Shown one piece after another: positions 22,196-31,019 of a stretch of 42,121 bases of DNA. Both the position numbers and the translations under genes were made by a program. Every line of letters begins with the position of its first letter. Within the stretch, counting starts at the first letter, position 1. This DNA is from Acidimicrobiia bacterium (GTDB lineage Bacteria > Actinomycetota > Acidimicrobiia > Spongiisociales > ZC4RG35), in assembly GCA_017577575.1 (NCBI GenBank), contig PKRG01000025.1, positions 1 to 42,121 of the forward strand, given 5' to 3'. The notes below the pieces were generated by a model. The model saw nothing but the letters and a program-made list of their open reading frames with translations, did no database searches and had not been told where the DNA came from.

Positions 22196-24762
22196 TCGAT
22201 CAACCCCATGCGAGACGCCTCCGTCACGGCTTCCTCGCGGCTCGACACACCGAGCTTGGCGCGTATCGCCGTCACGTGATGATCCACCGTCTTGGCGGAT
22301 ATGTACATGCGGTCGGCGATCTGACGGTAGGTCAGGCCGTGGGCGAGGAGCCGCAGCACCTCGGTCTGGCGCCGGGTCAGGCCGGCCGGGTTGCGGCGGG
22401 TGTGCCGGTTGGGCCCTCGCGGGATCCTCGTGACCCCCATGTCGGTGAGCTTCCTGCGGGCCTGGGCGGCCCGGGGAGCGGCGTCGAGCCGGTCGAGGAT
22501 CGCCAAGGCCGCCAGCACGGCATCCGGGTCGTCGCACTCGGCGAGAGCGCTCCCCTGCTCGTGGGGGCGGCCGAGCCCCCCCCCCGCCGCCGCCGCCTCC
22601 CGCCACTGGCCCCGCACCTCGTACAGGTAGGGGAGTGAGGTGCCCTCGGGCGGCTGGATCTCGACGCCGGCTCGTGCCAGCCACACACCCGTCTCGCCGA
22701 TCCAGCGCGGCACCCGGGTGGCCAGGGCCCGCCGGTACATCTCCTCCAGGTCGTCGACGTGGTGCTCCAACGTCCCCTGGAGCCAATGCCACTCGGCCAG
22801 GGCGGCGGTGATCGGGATCAGGCCCTGCGACTCGCCGAGCCGGTCCGCCAGATCACGCGCCCTCTCCAACGTCTGGGGGGCGGCGGGATCACCGCGGCGG
22901 GCCTGGATGTGGCCCAGGACCCGCAGGGCGCGGATCGCCACGACCGACTCTTCGCCGACCAGGTCGGCCACGTCCGCCTCCGCCGCCGGCCAGCGGCCCA
23001 GCTCCATGTGCAGCCACGAGCGGATGGAGAGCAGGAACCGGGTGTAGATGTGGACGTCGTGGCGGTCGCAGTACTCGAGGCCCTCCTCGATGTAGCGGGA
23101 CGCCGGCTCGTACTGCATGTTCTCCAGGTGGCAGGCGGCGAGGTTGAGGTAGGCACGGGCGATGGTCTCGTCGTGCAGGTCGTTCTCGATGCCCACCCGG
23201 AGGCTCTCGACGAGGAGCGAGTCGTCGGCGGGATCGACGCGCAAGCGGGCCGAGCCCAGGCTGTTGAGGGCGTGGGCGAGGGTCTTGGAATCGCCGATCC
23301 GCCGGGCGATCTCGACCGCCCTCTCGCCCCAGGCGACCACGTCGTCGTTGCGGACGTCGACCATCGCCAGCTTCGCCAGCGCGGCATACGCCGCCGCCAG
23401 AGCAGGGCTGTCCGTCATGTCCTGGAGTAGCTCGACGGCCTGCCGCGCCGCCTTCTCGGACTCGGGGCCGCGCGCCTGCGCCCAGCGGACCTCTGACAAC
23501 AGGACCAGGTCCGATCCGACCCGCTCCCGGTCCTCGTCGCCCCGCAGGGAGATGGCCTCCTCCAGCGCCGATGCCGCATCCTCCAAGTGGGATGCCAACA
23601 GGCACTCCTGGGCGTACTCCTCCAACAGCTCGGCCTGCTCCCGGGCGGAGAACGCCGATCTGACGGAGAGAGCCTGGCGCAGGTGCTCCAGGGCCTCGCG
23701 ATGGCTGTGGAGCTCGATCGCCTGGCGGGCGGCGAGCGGCGCGAACCGCGCCACCGCCGAGGCGTCCCCGGCCTGGAAGGCATGGTGGGCGAGCCGGGCC
23801 GGTTCGGCGTCGCGGGCGGCGAGGACGTTGAGGACGCGATGGTGGAAGTCGATGAATCGGTCCCGGGCGAGCTGGTCTTCGACGGCGCGGCGAGCCAGCT
23901 CGTGGGAGAAGTGGTACTTGCCGTCGTCGACGAGCAGGTGGCCGGCGTCGATGGCCTCGGCCAGTCCCTTTCCGACGCCGCATCCCTCCAACAGCCAGTC
24001 TTCGACGCCGTGGGGGACGATCGAAGCCAGCTCCACGCACTCCCGGCCGATGGCTGTCAGCTCCCCGAGCCGGGCCACCACCGCATCCTGCACGGTGGCG
24101 GGCATCAGGTCGCCCGTGCGGAGGAGCTCGGTGACGAAGAACGGGTTTCCGCCCGTGAGCCGGAAGATCTGGGCGGCGTCTTCGGGCCCTGCCAGCTCGG
24201 CGACGGCCTCCGGCGAGAGCGGCCCCACCTCCAGCCGGACGAGGTTGGTCGCCGGCACCGACCCGATCGTCTTCCTGAGGAGGTGGTCGGACGGTATCCC
24301 GGGGTCGCGGTGGGTGACGACCAACAGCGCCGGCAGCCGGTCGATGCGCCGTCCCACGAAGGCGATGACGTCGAGGGTGGTTTGGTCGGCCCAATGGGCG
24401 TCCTCGACCACGAGCACGGACGGCCGCGGCGGGCGTCCGATCTCTTCCATCACGGCATCCAGGACCGCCCCGTGGTCGCCGCTGGCTATCGCTGCGCCGA
24501 GGGCCGGCGCGGCGGACGCCATGTCGCGGAACGGGCCGAGTGGCCGGGGGACGACCAGGTCGTCGCACATCCCCCACAACACCCGGCAGTCCGTGAGGCC
24601 GTCGGTGAAGTGCTTGACGAGAGCCGTCTTTCCCGTTCCGGCCGCGCCGGTGACCAGCACCAGACGCCCGTTTCCCTCACGCGCCTCCCGGAACCGGCGC
24701 TCCAGGACCTCGAAATGCTCCTCCCTCTCGAGGAGGACCGGTGCTTCCCTCATGTCCTCCAC
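22189..24762 (-). CDS. Large ATP-binding LuxR-family regulator (LAL type)
   Basis: An 857-aa transcriptional regulator of the STAND class. The N-terminal AAA-like domain has Walker A GAAGTGKT (39-46) and Walker B VLVVEDAHWAD. The central region (about 330-740) is rich in helical, TPR-like repeats (AAYAALAKLAMVDVRNDDVV, ARAYLNLAACHLENMQYEPA). The C-terminal LuxR HTH (about 795-850) reads LTRRQTEVLRLLAHGLTYRQ, then ADRMYISAKTVDHHVTAIRA. Such proteins bind ATP and a small-molecule inducer, then activate nearby genes. The start is GTG 24762, supported by GGAGAGG about 8 nt upstream; ATG 24753 is weaker. It lies just upstream of the peptide ABC operon on the same strand, so control of that operon is the simplest reading. 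Confidence 0.93.
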   Translation of the reverse strand: MEDMREAPVLLEREEHFEVLERRFREAREGNGRLVLVTGAAGTGKTALVKHFTDGLTDCRVLWGMCDDLVVPRPLGPFRDMASAAPALGAAIASGDHGAVLDAVMEEIGRPPRPSVLVVEDAHWADQTTLDVIAFVGRRIDRLPALLVVTHRDPGIPSDHLLRKTIGSVPATNLVRLEVGPLSPEAVAELAGPEDAAQIFRLTGGNPFFVTELLRTGDLMPATVQDAVVARLGELTAIGRECVELASIVPHGVEDWLLEGCGVGKGLAEAIDAGHLLVDDGKYHFSHELARRAVEDQLARDRFIDFHHRVLNVLAARDAEPARLAHHAFQAGDASAVARFAPLAARQAIELHSHREALEHLRQALSVRSAFSAREQAELLEEYAQECLLASHLEDAASALEEAISLRGDEDRERVGSDLVLLSEVRWAQARGPESEKAARQAVELLQDMTDSPALAAAYAALAKLAMVDVRNDDVVAWGERAVEIARRIGDSKTLAHALNSLGSARLRVDPADDSLLVESLRVGIENDLHDETIARAYLNLAACHLENMQYEPASRYIEEGLEYCDRHDVHIYTRFLLSIRSWLHMELGRWPAAEADVADLVGEESVVAIRALRVLGHIQARRGDPAAPQTLERARDLADRLGESQGLIPITAALAEWHWLQGTLEHHVDDLEEMYRRALATRVPRWIGETGVWLARAGVEIQPPEGTSLPYLYEVRGQWREAAAAGGGLGRPHEQGSALAECDDPDAVLAALAILDRLDAAPRAAQARRKLTDMGVTRIPRGPNRHTRRNPAGLTRRQTEVLRLLAHGLTYRQIADRMYISAKTVDHHVTAIRAKLGVSSREEAVTEASRMGLIDP

Positions 24763-24795
24763 TGCTAGTTCCTCTCCTGGGCTCGCGCTGGACGT

Positions 24796-24826
24796 ATCCG
24801 GACAAGCCTCGCCATCCTGTCCGGAT
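24796..24826. promoter_or_regulatory. Inverted repeat in the LAL / Ada-AraC divergent promoter region
   Basis: ATCCGGACA (24796-24804) and TGTCCGGAT (24818-24826) are a perfect 9-bp inverted repeat with a 13-bp spacer, centred in the 80-bp gap between two divergent regulator genes. A 22-bp centre-to-centre distance suits a dimeric regulator. Which of the two neighbours binds it cannot be told from sequence. Confidence 0.55.
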
Positions 24827-24842
24827 GTGACCGGCGGTCATC

Positions 24843-26048
24843 ATGGCTTCGTCGAAAACTAGACGCATGGATCCGATCGTGGGGGTCGTCACCACGGGCA
24901 TCTACTGCCTGGAGGGTGTGTGCGGCGGGCGGCCGAAGCTGTCCAACGTCCGCCGTTTCACCAACGCGGTCGCAGCCGAGGCGGCGGGTCTGCGTGCCTG
25001 CCACCTGTGCCGACCCTACCGACGGGAACCGATGAGCACCTGGGTGGGTACGGAGCTGATATGCCGGGCGGTTCGCGTGATCCTCGACGGGGCTCTCCAC
25101 GGCGGCACCGAAGAGGACCTCGCCCGGGCACTGGGGGTCTCGGCCCGTCATCTGCGCCGGCGCTTCCTGGAAGAAGTGGGAACCACCCCGGTGCAGCTGG
25201 CGCGGTCGAGCCGGGCTCACTTCGCCCGCCGGCTGTTGGACGACACCGACCTTTCCATCACTGAGATCGCGTTCGCCGCCGGGTTCGGGAGCGTCCGCCA
25301 GTTCAACCGAACGATGCGGGAGATCTTCCGGGAAACCCCCCGAGAGCTGCGGGCACGGCGGCGCAAGGCCGACCGGCTCGCCGCCGACGGGGGCCTGGCT
25401 CTCCGCTTGCCGGTCACCCGGGAGGTACCCGCCGACGTCTTCCTGGCGCTCCTGGGAGAGCAGGCCATCCCCGGCGTCGAATCGGTGCAGGCCGACGTCT
25501 ACCGGCGGACCATCGAAGTGGAAGGTGCGCCGGGCGTGCTGGAGATAGCCCCCGGCGACGGCTCACACATGGTCGCCCGCCTGCATCTCCCGCACTGGGA
25601 AGGGCTGATCCACCTGGTCCGCAGGGCGAGGCGGATATTCCGCCTCGACGACCACGCCCACGACGGGAGCGGGGACTCCGTCTGCGGAGACGCTGCCCCT
25701 GACCTGCCGGGTACCTGGGACCCGTTCGAGGTCGGGGTCCGCTCCATCCTGCTCCGCACCGGGCACGACCCGACGGAAGGCCTCGCCGCCCTGGTCGGGT
25801 CCTTCGGCGAGGAAGTCCCCGGACTGGAGCCCTGGGGGCTCGGCCGCCTGTTCCCCCCGCCGGCCCGGATCGCCACAGAGGAGATCCGGCTGCTGCACGG
25901 TGCCGACGCCGCGCTGCTGCGGCGGTGGGCAGCAGCCATGGACGCGGCGGACCGCGCCCGCCTCGATCGTCAGTCCCTCGTCCGCCTGGGGAGGGCCGGA
26001 GGCTTTCCCCGATGGCTCACCGACGACGTCGCGGCCCGGTTGCCGTGA
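24843..26048 (+). CDS. Ada-type Zn domain, AraC HTH and truncated AlkA-like domain
   Basis: A 401-aa protein with the N-terminal layout of actinobacterial Ada-AlkA fusions. Residues about 13-60 are an Ada metal-binding domain (TGIYC, CHLCRP) with Cys22, Cys27, Cys53 and Cys56; the first pair is spaced C-x4-C rather than the usual C-x3-C. Residues about 75-175 are an AraC HTH (EEDLARALGVSARHLRRRF, SITEIAFAAGFGSVRQFNRT). Residues about 183-290 match the AlkA N-domain (LRLPVTREVPADVFLALL, AIPGVESVQADVYRRTIEVE). The HhH-GPD part starts (GTWDPFEVGVRSIL) but the protein stops at a degenerate hairpin (GGFPRWLTDDVAARLP), before the position of the catalytic Asp. It is probably a methylation-responsive or otherwise repurposed regulator, not a glycosylase. 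ATG 24867 is an alternative start. Confidence 0.85.
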   Translation: MASSKTRRMDPIVGVVTTGIYCLEGVCGGRPKLSNVRRFTNAVAAEAAGLRACHLCRPYRREPMSTWVGTELICRAVRVILDGALHGGTEEDLARALGVSARHLRRRFLEEVGTTPVQLARSSRAHFARRLLDDTDLSITEIAFAAGFGSVRQFNRTMREIFRETPRELRARRRKADRLAADGGLALRLPVTREVPADVFLALLGEQAIPGVESVQADVYRRTIEVEGAPGVLEIAPGDGSHMVARLHLPHWEGLIHLVRRARRIFRLDDHAHDGSGDSVCGDAAPDLPGTWDPFEVGVRSILLRTGHDPTEGLAALVGSFGEEVPGLEPWGLGRLFPPPARIATEEIRLLHGADAALLRRWAAAMDAADRARLDRQSLVRLGRAGGFPRWLTDDVAARLP

Positions 26049-26051
26049 GGC

Positions 26052-27290
26052 TCACCCGCCCTTGACGCGGACACCCGCCTTCCACACGTCGACGATGCGG
26101 GAGGGATCGGCCAGCACCCGGATGTCGGTCGTCGGGTCGCCCGCCACCGTGATCACGTCGGCGTCGTAGCCGGCGGCGAGGACCCCCGATCGGGGAGCCT
26201 GGGGCCCCAGCGTCAGCGGCCCGGTCGCCGTCGCCGCCCGGATCGCCTCGAGAGGGGTCATGCCCAGCTCCACGAGATGGGCCAACTCTTCGCCGTTGCG
26301 CCCCCACATGCCGGCGCCCCAGATGTCGGTCCCGCAGGCGATGGTCACCCCGGCGGAGATGGCGGTGGCGACCGCCTCGGCGTGGCGCTGCACGATGGCG
26401 TCGAGCTTGGCGGCGGCGTACTCCGGCATCCCCTGGGCCCGCCCGACCGCGGCGAGATGCTCCACGATCCACCGGGTGGGAACCAGGATGGTCCCGGTTT
26501 CCTTCATCGCCGCCGCGGCTTCCTCGTCGAGATACGAGCCGTGCTCGATGGTGCGCACGCCCGCTTCGATGGCAGCCATGATCCCGGGTTTACCGTGGCA
26601 ATGGGCGGCCACGGCCCGGTCGGCGCGGGCCGCCTCCTCCACGATCGCCGACAGCTCCTCGGCGGTGAACTGCTGGTGGATCGGGTGGTCGACCTGGCTC
26701 ATCACCCCGCCGGAGGCGCACACCTTGATCACCTTCGCCCCCAGCCGCAGCTGGCGGCGCACCACCCTGCGGCAGTCGTCGGGCCCGTCGGCGAGGGCCG
26801 GAGCGCCCCAATGCCTTTCGGTCAGGGCGTTCGCATCGGCAGGGCTGACTCCGTGGAAGTCTCCGTGCCCGGCGGTCTGGGAGATCCCGGCTCCCGCCCC
26901 GTACACGTGGGGGCCGGGAGTCACGCCCTCTTCGATGGCGATGGAGAGCAGCGCTCCGTAGCCGCCGACCTCCCGGACCGATGTGAACCCGGCCTCCAGC
27001 GCGGCGACGGCGTCCTTGGCGGCCCGGAGTATGCCGATGTGGGGAGTCTGGGTCAGCAGCGCCTCCAGGTTCACGACCCCCCGGGGGAGGCCCATGAAGT
27101 GGGTGTGGGTGTCCCACAACCCCGGCATGACCGTGTCGGCGCGGACGGTGGTGTCGGCCGCCACGTCGGGCGCCCCGGCCGTCGGCCCCGCATAGGTGAT
27201 GGTGGGACCGTCGAAGACGACGGTGGCGTTCGGTACCGGATCGCCGTCGCCCGGGACGAGGCGGTCGGCGTCGATCCTGGTGACGGCCAT
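26052..27290 (-). CDS. Metal-dependent amidohydrolase (imidazolonepropionase/prolidase-like subgroup)
   Basis: A 412-aa amidohydrolase-superfamily enzyme, of a different subgroup from the two in the ABC cassette. Seen motifs are DTHTHF (metal His pair), VIKVCASGGV (Lys that may be carbamylated), AAHCHGKPG, RTIEHGSYLD and ACGTDIWG (active-site Asp), then GVLAAGYDADVITVAGDP. This pattern matches the group that includes Xaa-Pro dipeptidases and imidazolonepropionase-related hydrolases; the substrate is unknown. ATG 27290 overlaps the upstream gene's stop as TGATG, so the two are translationally coupled. It converges on the Ada-AraC gene with a 3-bp gap and no visible terminator. Confidence 0.9.
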   Translation of the reverse strand: MAVTRIDADRLVPGDGDPVPNATVVFDGPTITYAGPTAGAPDVAADTTVRADTVMPGLWDTHTHFMGLPRGVVNLEALLTQTPHIGILRAAKDAVAALEAGFTSVREVGGYGALLSIAIEEGVTPGPHVYGAGAGISQTAGHGDFHGVSPADANALTERHWGAPALADGPDDCRRVVRRQLRLGAKVIKVCASGGVMSQVDHPIHQQFTAEELSAIVEEAARADRAVAAHCHGKPGIMAAIEAGVRTIEHGSYLDEEAAAAMKETGTILVPTRWIVEHLAAVGRAQGMPEYAAAKLDAIVQRHAEAVATAISAGVTIACGTDIWGAGMWGRNGEELAHLVELGMTPLEAIRAATATGPLTLGPQAPRSGVLAAGYDADVITVAGDPTTDIRVLADPSRIVDVWKAGVRVKGG

Positions 27291-27748
27291 CACGATACCG
27301 CCTGGAGGCGCGGGCGGGACTCGACCTGAAAGCCGCCGAGGAGCGTCGTGACCCGGATCCTCAGCATCGGGGCGTCGGGGTCGCCGGGCTGGGTGCTGGA
27401 CAGGTCGAGACCTCCCAGCCACGTCTGGTCGTCGACGTCGACCCGCCAGTCGGGCGGCACCACGACGCTGGTTCCTCCGAAGATCGTCGTGACGATCAAC
27501 TCGGCGCCGGTGGGCCCGAGCTGGGCCCGGCGCAGATCCAGGACGACACCGCCGAACAGGGTGAAGATCTTGCCGCCGAGGAAGGACGACGCGGTCGAAC
27601 GCATGTGGATGCCCTCGAAAACCGCCACGAGGTCGATCTCGTCCGACTGGGGGCCACCGCGGCTCTTGAGCAGGAGGCGAGCCGCCGCGCCTGCGGTGCC
27701 GGCGAGCACGGCGAGGGCCAGGAACGCCTTGAGGAGTCGTCGCAGCAT
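27290..27748 (-). CDS. LiaF-C-like membrane-anchored protein
   Basis: A 152-aa protein with one N-terminal hydrophobic segment (LLKAFLALAVLAGTAGAAARLLL) acting as anchor or signal, then a beta-rich domain like the C-terminus of LiaF/cell-wall-active-antibiotic response proteins. It contains repeated FGG/LGG turns (SSFLGGKIFTLFGGVVLDLR, VTTIFGGTSVVVPPDWRVDV, RVTTLLGGFQVESRP), a hallmark of that parallel beta fold. Start ATG 27748. Coupled to the amidohydrolase gene downstream through TGATG and divergent from pgi. It may sense or shape the envelope; no direct functional evidence. Confidence 0.8.
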   Translation of the reverse strand: MLRRLLKAFLALAVLAGTAGAAARLLLKSRGGPQSDEIDLVAVFEGIHMRSTASSFLGGKIFTLFGGVVLDLRRAQLGPTGAELIVTTIFGGTSVVVPPDWRVDVDDQTWLGGLDLSSTQPGDPDAPMLRIRVTTLLGGFQVESRPRLQAVS

Positions 27749-27821
27749 TCCCTCATCTTGGCACCGTTCGGGGCCACCGGAGGGATCGGGAGTTCGCCCG
27801 TTCGCTGCCATACTCCTCGGA

Positions 27822-29393
27822 ATGTACGAGTCGTTGAGCGCCGTGGCTGGATTCGACACCGCTGCCATCCGCTGGGATGCCGAGGCGTATCCCGAGAGGT
27901 TGTGGGCGGGTGACCCGACCGTGTGGTCGGAAGACCCCATTCCGGAGCTGGCGGACCGCTTGGGTTGGCTGAAGCTCCACGAGACCATGCCGGCGCGTGT
28001 GCCGGAGATGACCGCCATCGCCCAGAGCCTCGTCGACGACGGTGTGCTCGACGTCGTCGTCTGCGGCATGGGCGGCTCCAGCCTCGCCCCCGACGTCTTC
28101 GCCCACGTCATCGGCTCCGCCGCCACCTACCCGAAGGTCACGGTCCTCGACTCCACCCATCCGGCCGCCGTCGAGACCGTGGCCTCCGCCATCGACATCG
28201 AGAGGGCGGCATTCGTCGTCTCGTCGAAGTCCGGCACGACCCTGGAGACGCTCTCCTTCTTCCGCTACTTCTGGGAGCGCACCGGAGGCGACGGCTCCCG
28301 TTTCATCGCCATCACCGACCCGGGCACGCCCCTGGCCGAGCTGGGGGCCGAACGCGGGTTCCGCGCCGTGGTCCTCGCCCCGCCCGACGTCGGTGGGCGC
28401 TATTCGGCCCTCACCCCGTTCGGGTTGCTCCCCGTCGCGCTGATGGGAATCGACCCCCGAGCGCTCCTCGAGCGGGCCGCGGCGTTCGCGTCCGACGCCG
28501 CCGGCCGGCCCGCCGCCGAGGATCCCGCAATCGCGTTGGGGCTTGCCTGGGCCGCCCACGCCATGAACGGCCACGACAAGCTGACGTTCCGCACCTCACC
28601 CGGGCTCGCCGCATTCCCGGCGTGGCTGGAGCAACTCGTCGCCGAGAGCCTCGGCAAGGACGGGAAGGGCATCGTGCCCATCGCCGGTGAGCCGCCGCTC
28701 TCCACGTATGGCTACGACCGGATCTTCGTCGACTACGTCCTCGCCGGCGAAGAGCTGGAAGAACTCCCCGAGGACCTTCCCGTCGCCCGCTTCGAGCTCG
28801 CCGACGGCCTCGACCTGGCCGTCGAGATGCTGCGGGCCGAGGTCGCCACCGCCGCCGCCGGCCAGGTGCTGGGCGTGCATCCCTTCGACCAGCCCGACGT
28901 CGAGCGCGCCAAGCAGCTCGCCCGGCGGGCGATGTCGGGGGAGGGCGGCGACGACTCGGTGGCTCCCGTGCCCGCCGTCGGCGACACTTTCCGGGTGCGG
29001 CTGGAGCGGTTCCTCCGCGACGTGCGTCCCGGTGACTACGTGGCCCTGCAGGCGTATCTGGCGCCCGACCCCGACATCGAGGCGGCTGCCTCCCGCATCC
29101 GTCGAATCGTGGCCGAACGCTACGAGTGCGCCACCACTTTCGGCTACGGGCCCCGCTTCTTGCACTCCACGGGACAACTCCACAAGGGCGGGCCCAACAC
29201 CGGGGTGTTCATCCAGCTGGTGGACCGCCCCTCCCACGACGTCCCGGTTCCGGAGACCGACTACACCTTCGGCCGTCTCATCGCCGCCCAGGCGGCCGGC
29301 GACTACGCCGCACTGCGGGAGGTAGACCGCCGCGTGCTGCGCGTGGACGTCACCGACGGCGGCATGGAAGCCTTGATCGAGGCTCTGGAATGA
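27822..29393 (+). CDS. pgi: Glucose-6-phosphate isomerase
   Basis: Interconverts glucose 6-phosphate and fructose 6-phosphate in the cytosol. The 523-aa protein has both sugar-isomerase motifs: VVCGMGGSSLAPDVF (82-87 GMGGSS) and VSSKSGTTLETL (134-140), plus HSTGQLHKGGPN near the C-terminus. It resembles the isomerase half of the actinobacterial transaldolase-isomerase fusion more than the classical E. coli enzyme, but no transaldolase part is attached. Start ATG 27822; CATACT 7 nt upstream could be a -10 for a near-leaderless message. The next gene, zwf, overlaps by ATGA, tying isomerase and dehydrogenase at the glucose 6-phosphate branch point. Confidence 0.93.
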   Translation: MYESLSAVAGFDTAAIRWDAEAYPERLWAGDPTVWSEDPIPELADRLGWLKLHETMPARVPEMTAIAQSLVDDGVLDVVVCGMGGSSLAPDVFAHVIGSAATYPKVTVLDSTHPAAVETVASAIDIERAAFVVSSKSGTTLETLSFFRYFWERTGGDGSRFIAITDPGTPLAELGAERGFRAVVLAPPDVGGRYSALTPFGLLPVALMGIDPRALLERAAAFASDAAGRPAAEDPAIALGLAWAAHAMNGHDKLTFRTSPGLAAFPAWLEQLVAESLGKDGKGIVPIAGEPPLSTYGYDRIFVDYVLAGEELEELPEDLPVARFELADGLDLAVEMLRAEVATAAAGQVLGVHPFDQPDVERAKQLARRAMSGEGGDDSVAPVPAVGDTFRVRLERFLRDVRPGDYVALQAYLAPDPDIEAAASRIRRIVAERYECATTFGYGPRFLHSTGQLHKGGPNTGVFIQLVDRPSHDVPVPETDYTFGRLIAAQAAGDYAALREVDRRVLRVDVTDGGMEALIEALE

Positions 29394-30859
29394 CGGCTGG
29401 CCGGTACACGCCGGAGGCGCTCTCGGTCGAGATCGACCCCCATCTCTTCGTCGTCTTCGGCGGTACCGGCGACCTGGCCCGCTCCAAGTTGCTGCCCGCC
29501 CTGTATCGGCTCCTCCGGAGTCGGGACTTCTCCGACACCGTGCAGGTGCTCGGGGTGGCGAGCCGCGACATCGCCGACGACGAGTACCGCCGCCTCGTCA
29601 GAGATGCCCTGTCCGAAGCCGGTCACGACGTCGACGACGATTGGTTGGGCAGAGCCGTCCACTACCAGTCGCTGCGCCACGGCTTCGAGGCGCTGGCGGC
29701 GCGGATCGGCCAGATCGAGGATGCCGCCGGTCTCGGCGGCAACCGGGCGTTCTACCTCGCCGTCCCTCCCGATGTCTTCGAGGACACGGTAGAAGGCCTC
29801 GGCAAGGTCGGTGTCGTCGACGGCGCCGGATGGACGCGGGTGGTGGTCGAGAAACCGTTCGGCGTGGACCGGGCGACCGGATCCCGGCTCAACCAGTTGC
29901 TGCACCGTTGGTTCGCCGAGGAGCAGATCTATCGGATCGACCACTACCTCGCCAAGGAGACGGTCCGCAACCTGCTGGCCCTCCGCTTCGCCAACCCGAT
30001 CTTCGAGTCGTCGTGGACGAGGGACCGGATCGATTCCGTGCAGATCACGGTGGCCGAGGACGGCGGGATCGGCACCCGGGCCCGCTACTACGACTCGGCG
30101 GGGGCGGTCCGCGACATCATCCAGAACCACGCCCTCCAGATCTTCAGCCTCGTGGCCATGGAGCCGCCGGTGCAGGCGACCGCCGAGCACATCCGCGACG
30201 AGAAGGTGAAGCTGCTGAAGGCGACCGCGGCGGTGCGTCGGAGCGATCTCGTCCGCGGCCAGTACACCGCCGGCAGGATCGGAGGCGAAGACGTCGTCGG
30301 GTACCGGGACGAGACAGGCGTCGCTCCCGACTCCCTCACCGAGACCTACGCCGCACTGGTCCTCCACGTCGACAACTGGCGGTGGAAGGGCGTCCCCTTC
30401 TACCTCAGGGCCGGCAAACGGCTGGCCACACGGGTCACGCAGGTCTCGGTCGTGTTCAAAGAGCCGCCGGTGAGCCTGTTCTCGGTCGTCGACGAATGCG
30501 AGATGCACCCCAACGTGTTCGAGATCCGGCTGCAGCCGTCGGAGGGTTTCGCCCTCTCGTTCGAGATGAAGGTGCCGGGAGAGGGCTATGTCCTCCAGAC
30601 CCAGCGGCTGCGCTTCGACTACGACGAAGTGTTCGGCGAGCTGCCCGACGCCTACGAGACGCTGCTCGCCGATGTCATGACCGGCGACCAGACGCTGTTC
30701 GTCAGGGCCGACGAGGTCGAGGAGGCGTGGAGGATCGTCGAGCCGGCGCTGGACACCGACGAGGCGCCGGAGGCGTATCCGGCCGGGTCGTGGGGCCCGC
30801 CGGGTGCCGACGACCTCCTCGCCCGCAGGGGCGATCGCTGGCTCACCCCCGTCATCTGA
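29390..30859 (+). CDS. zwf: Glucose-6-phosphate 1-dehydrogenase
   Basis: Oxidises glucose 6-phosphate to 6-phosphogluconolactone with NADP or NAD, the first step of the oxidative pentose phosphate pathway. The 489-aa protein has the nucleotide motif FGGTGDLARSKLLPALYRL (GGTGDLA 24-30), the substrate motif RIDHYLAKE (182-190, with His185), and FVVEKPFG-type VVVEKPFGVD. FYLRAGKRL and GDQTLFVRADEVEEAW are also typical. Translation is coupled to pgi by a 4-bp overlap. A hairpin 33 bp after the stop ends the operon. No opcA or pgl follows. Confidence 0.96.
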   Translation: MTAGRYTPEALSVEIDPHLFVVFGGTGDLARSKLLPALYRLLRSRDFSDTVQVLGVASRDIADDEYRRLVRDALSEAGHDVDDDWLGRAVHYQSLRHGFEALAARIGQIEDAAGLGGNRAFYLAVPPDVFEDTVEGLGKVGVVDGAGWTRVVVEKPFGVDRATGSRLNQLLHRWFAEEQIYRIDHYLAKETVRNLLALRFANPIFESSWTRDRIDSVQITVAEDGGIGTRARYYDSAGAVRDIIQNHALQIFSLVAMEPPVQATAEHIRDEKVKLLKATAAVRRSDLVRGQYTAGRIGGEDVVGYRDETGVAPDSLTETYAALVLHVDNWRWKGVPFYLRAGKRLATRVTQVSVVFKEPPVSLFSVVDECEMHPNVFEIRLQPSEGFALSFEMKVPGEGYVLQTQRLRFDYDEVFGELPDAYETLLADVMTGDQTLFVRADEVEEAWRIVEPALDTDEAPEAYPAGSWGPPGADDLLARRGDRWLTPVI

Positions 30860-30891
30860 GCCATCCACCGATGATTCGGGCGGCTCGGTGT

Positions 30892-30912
30892 CGTCTCACC
30901 TGCGGTGAGACG
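30892..30912 (+). terminator. Terminator hairpin after pgi-zwf
   Basis: CGTCTCACC pairs perfectly with GGTGAGACG (9-bp stem) around the loop TGC, 33 bp after the zwf stop. It is followed by GAAACC rather than a T tract. It separates the pgi-zwf operon from the whiB7-like promoter 50 bp further on. Confidence 0.75.
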
Positions 30913-30949
30913 GAAACCGGAACCCATGCCTGTCGGATCTGTGCGGGTA

Positions 30950-31005
30950 TCGCGAAAATACCTTGACACTTCGCGAACCGGGCCGGTAGGTTGCGAGGAT
31001 CGCAA
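30950..31005 (+). promoter_or_regulatory. whiB7-like promoter with AT-rich upstream element and flanking repeats
   Basis: TTGACA (30963-30968), an 18-bp spacer and TAGGTT (30987-30992) form the best sigma-A-type promoter in the window. AAAATA (30955-30960) lies 2 bp upstream of the -35; an AT-rich stretch at this place is the known requirement for WhiB7 activation of its own and other promoters. TCGCGAA occurs at 30950-30956 and 30971-30977, 21 bp apart, and TTGCGA-GGA-TCGCAA (30991-31005) is a palindrome at the predicted start of transcription, so another regulator may act here too. Confidence 0.75.
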
Positions 31006-31019
31006 ACCGCGAGGCTCAG

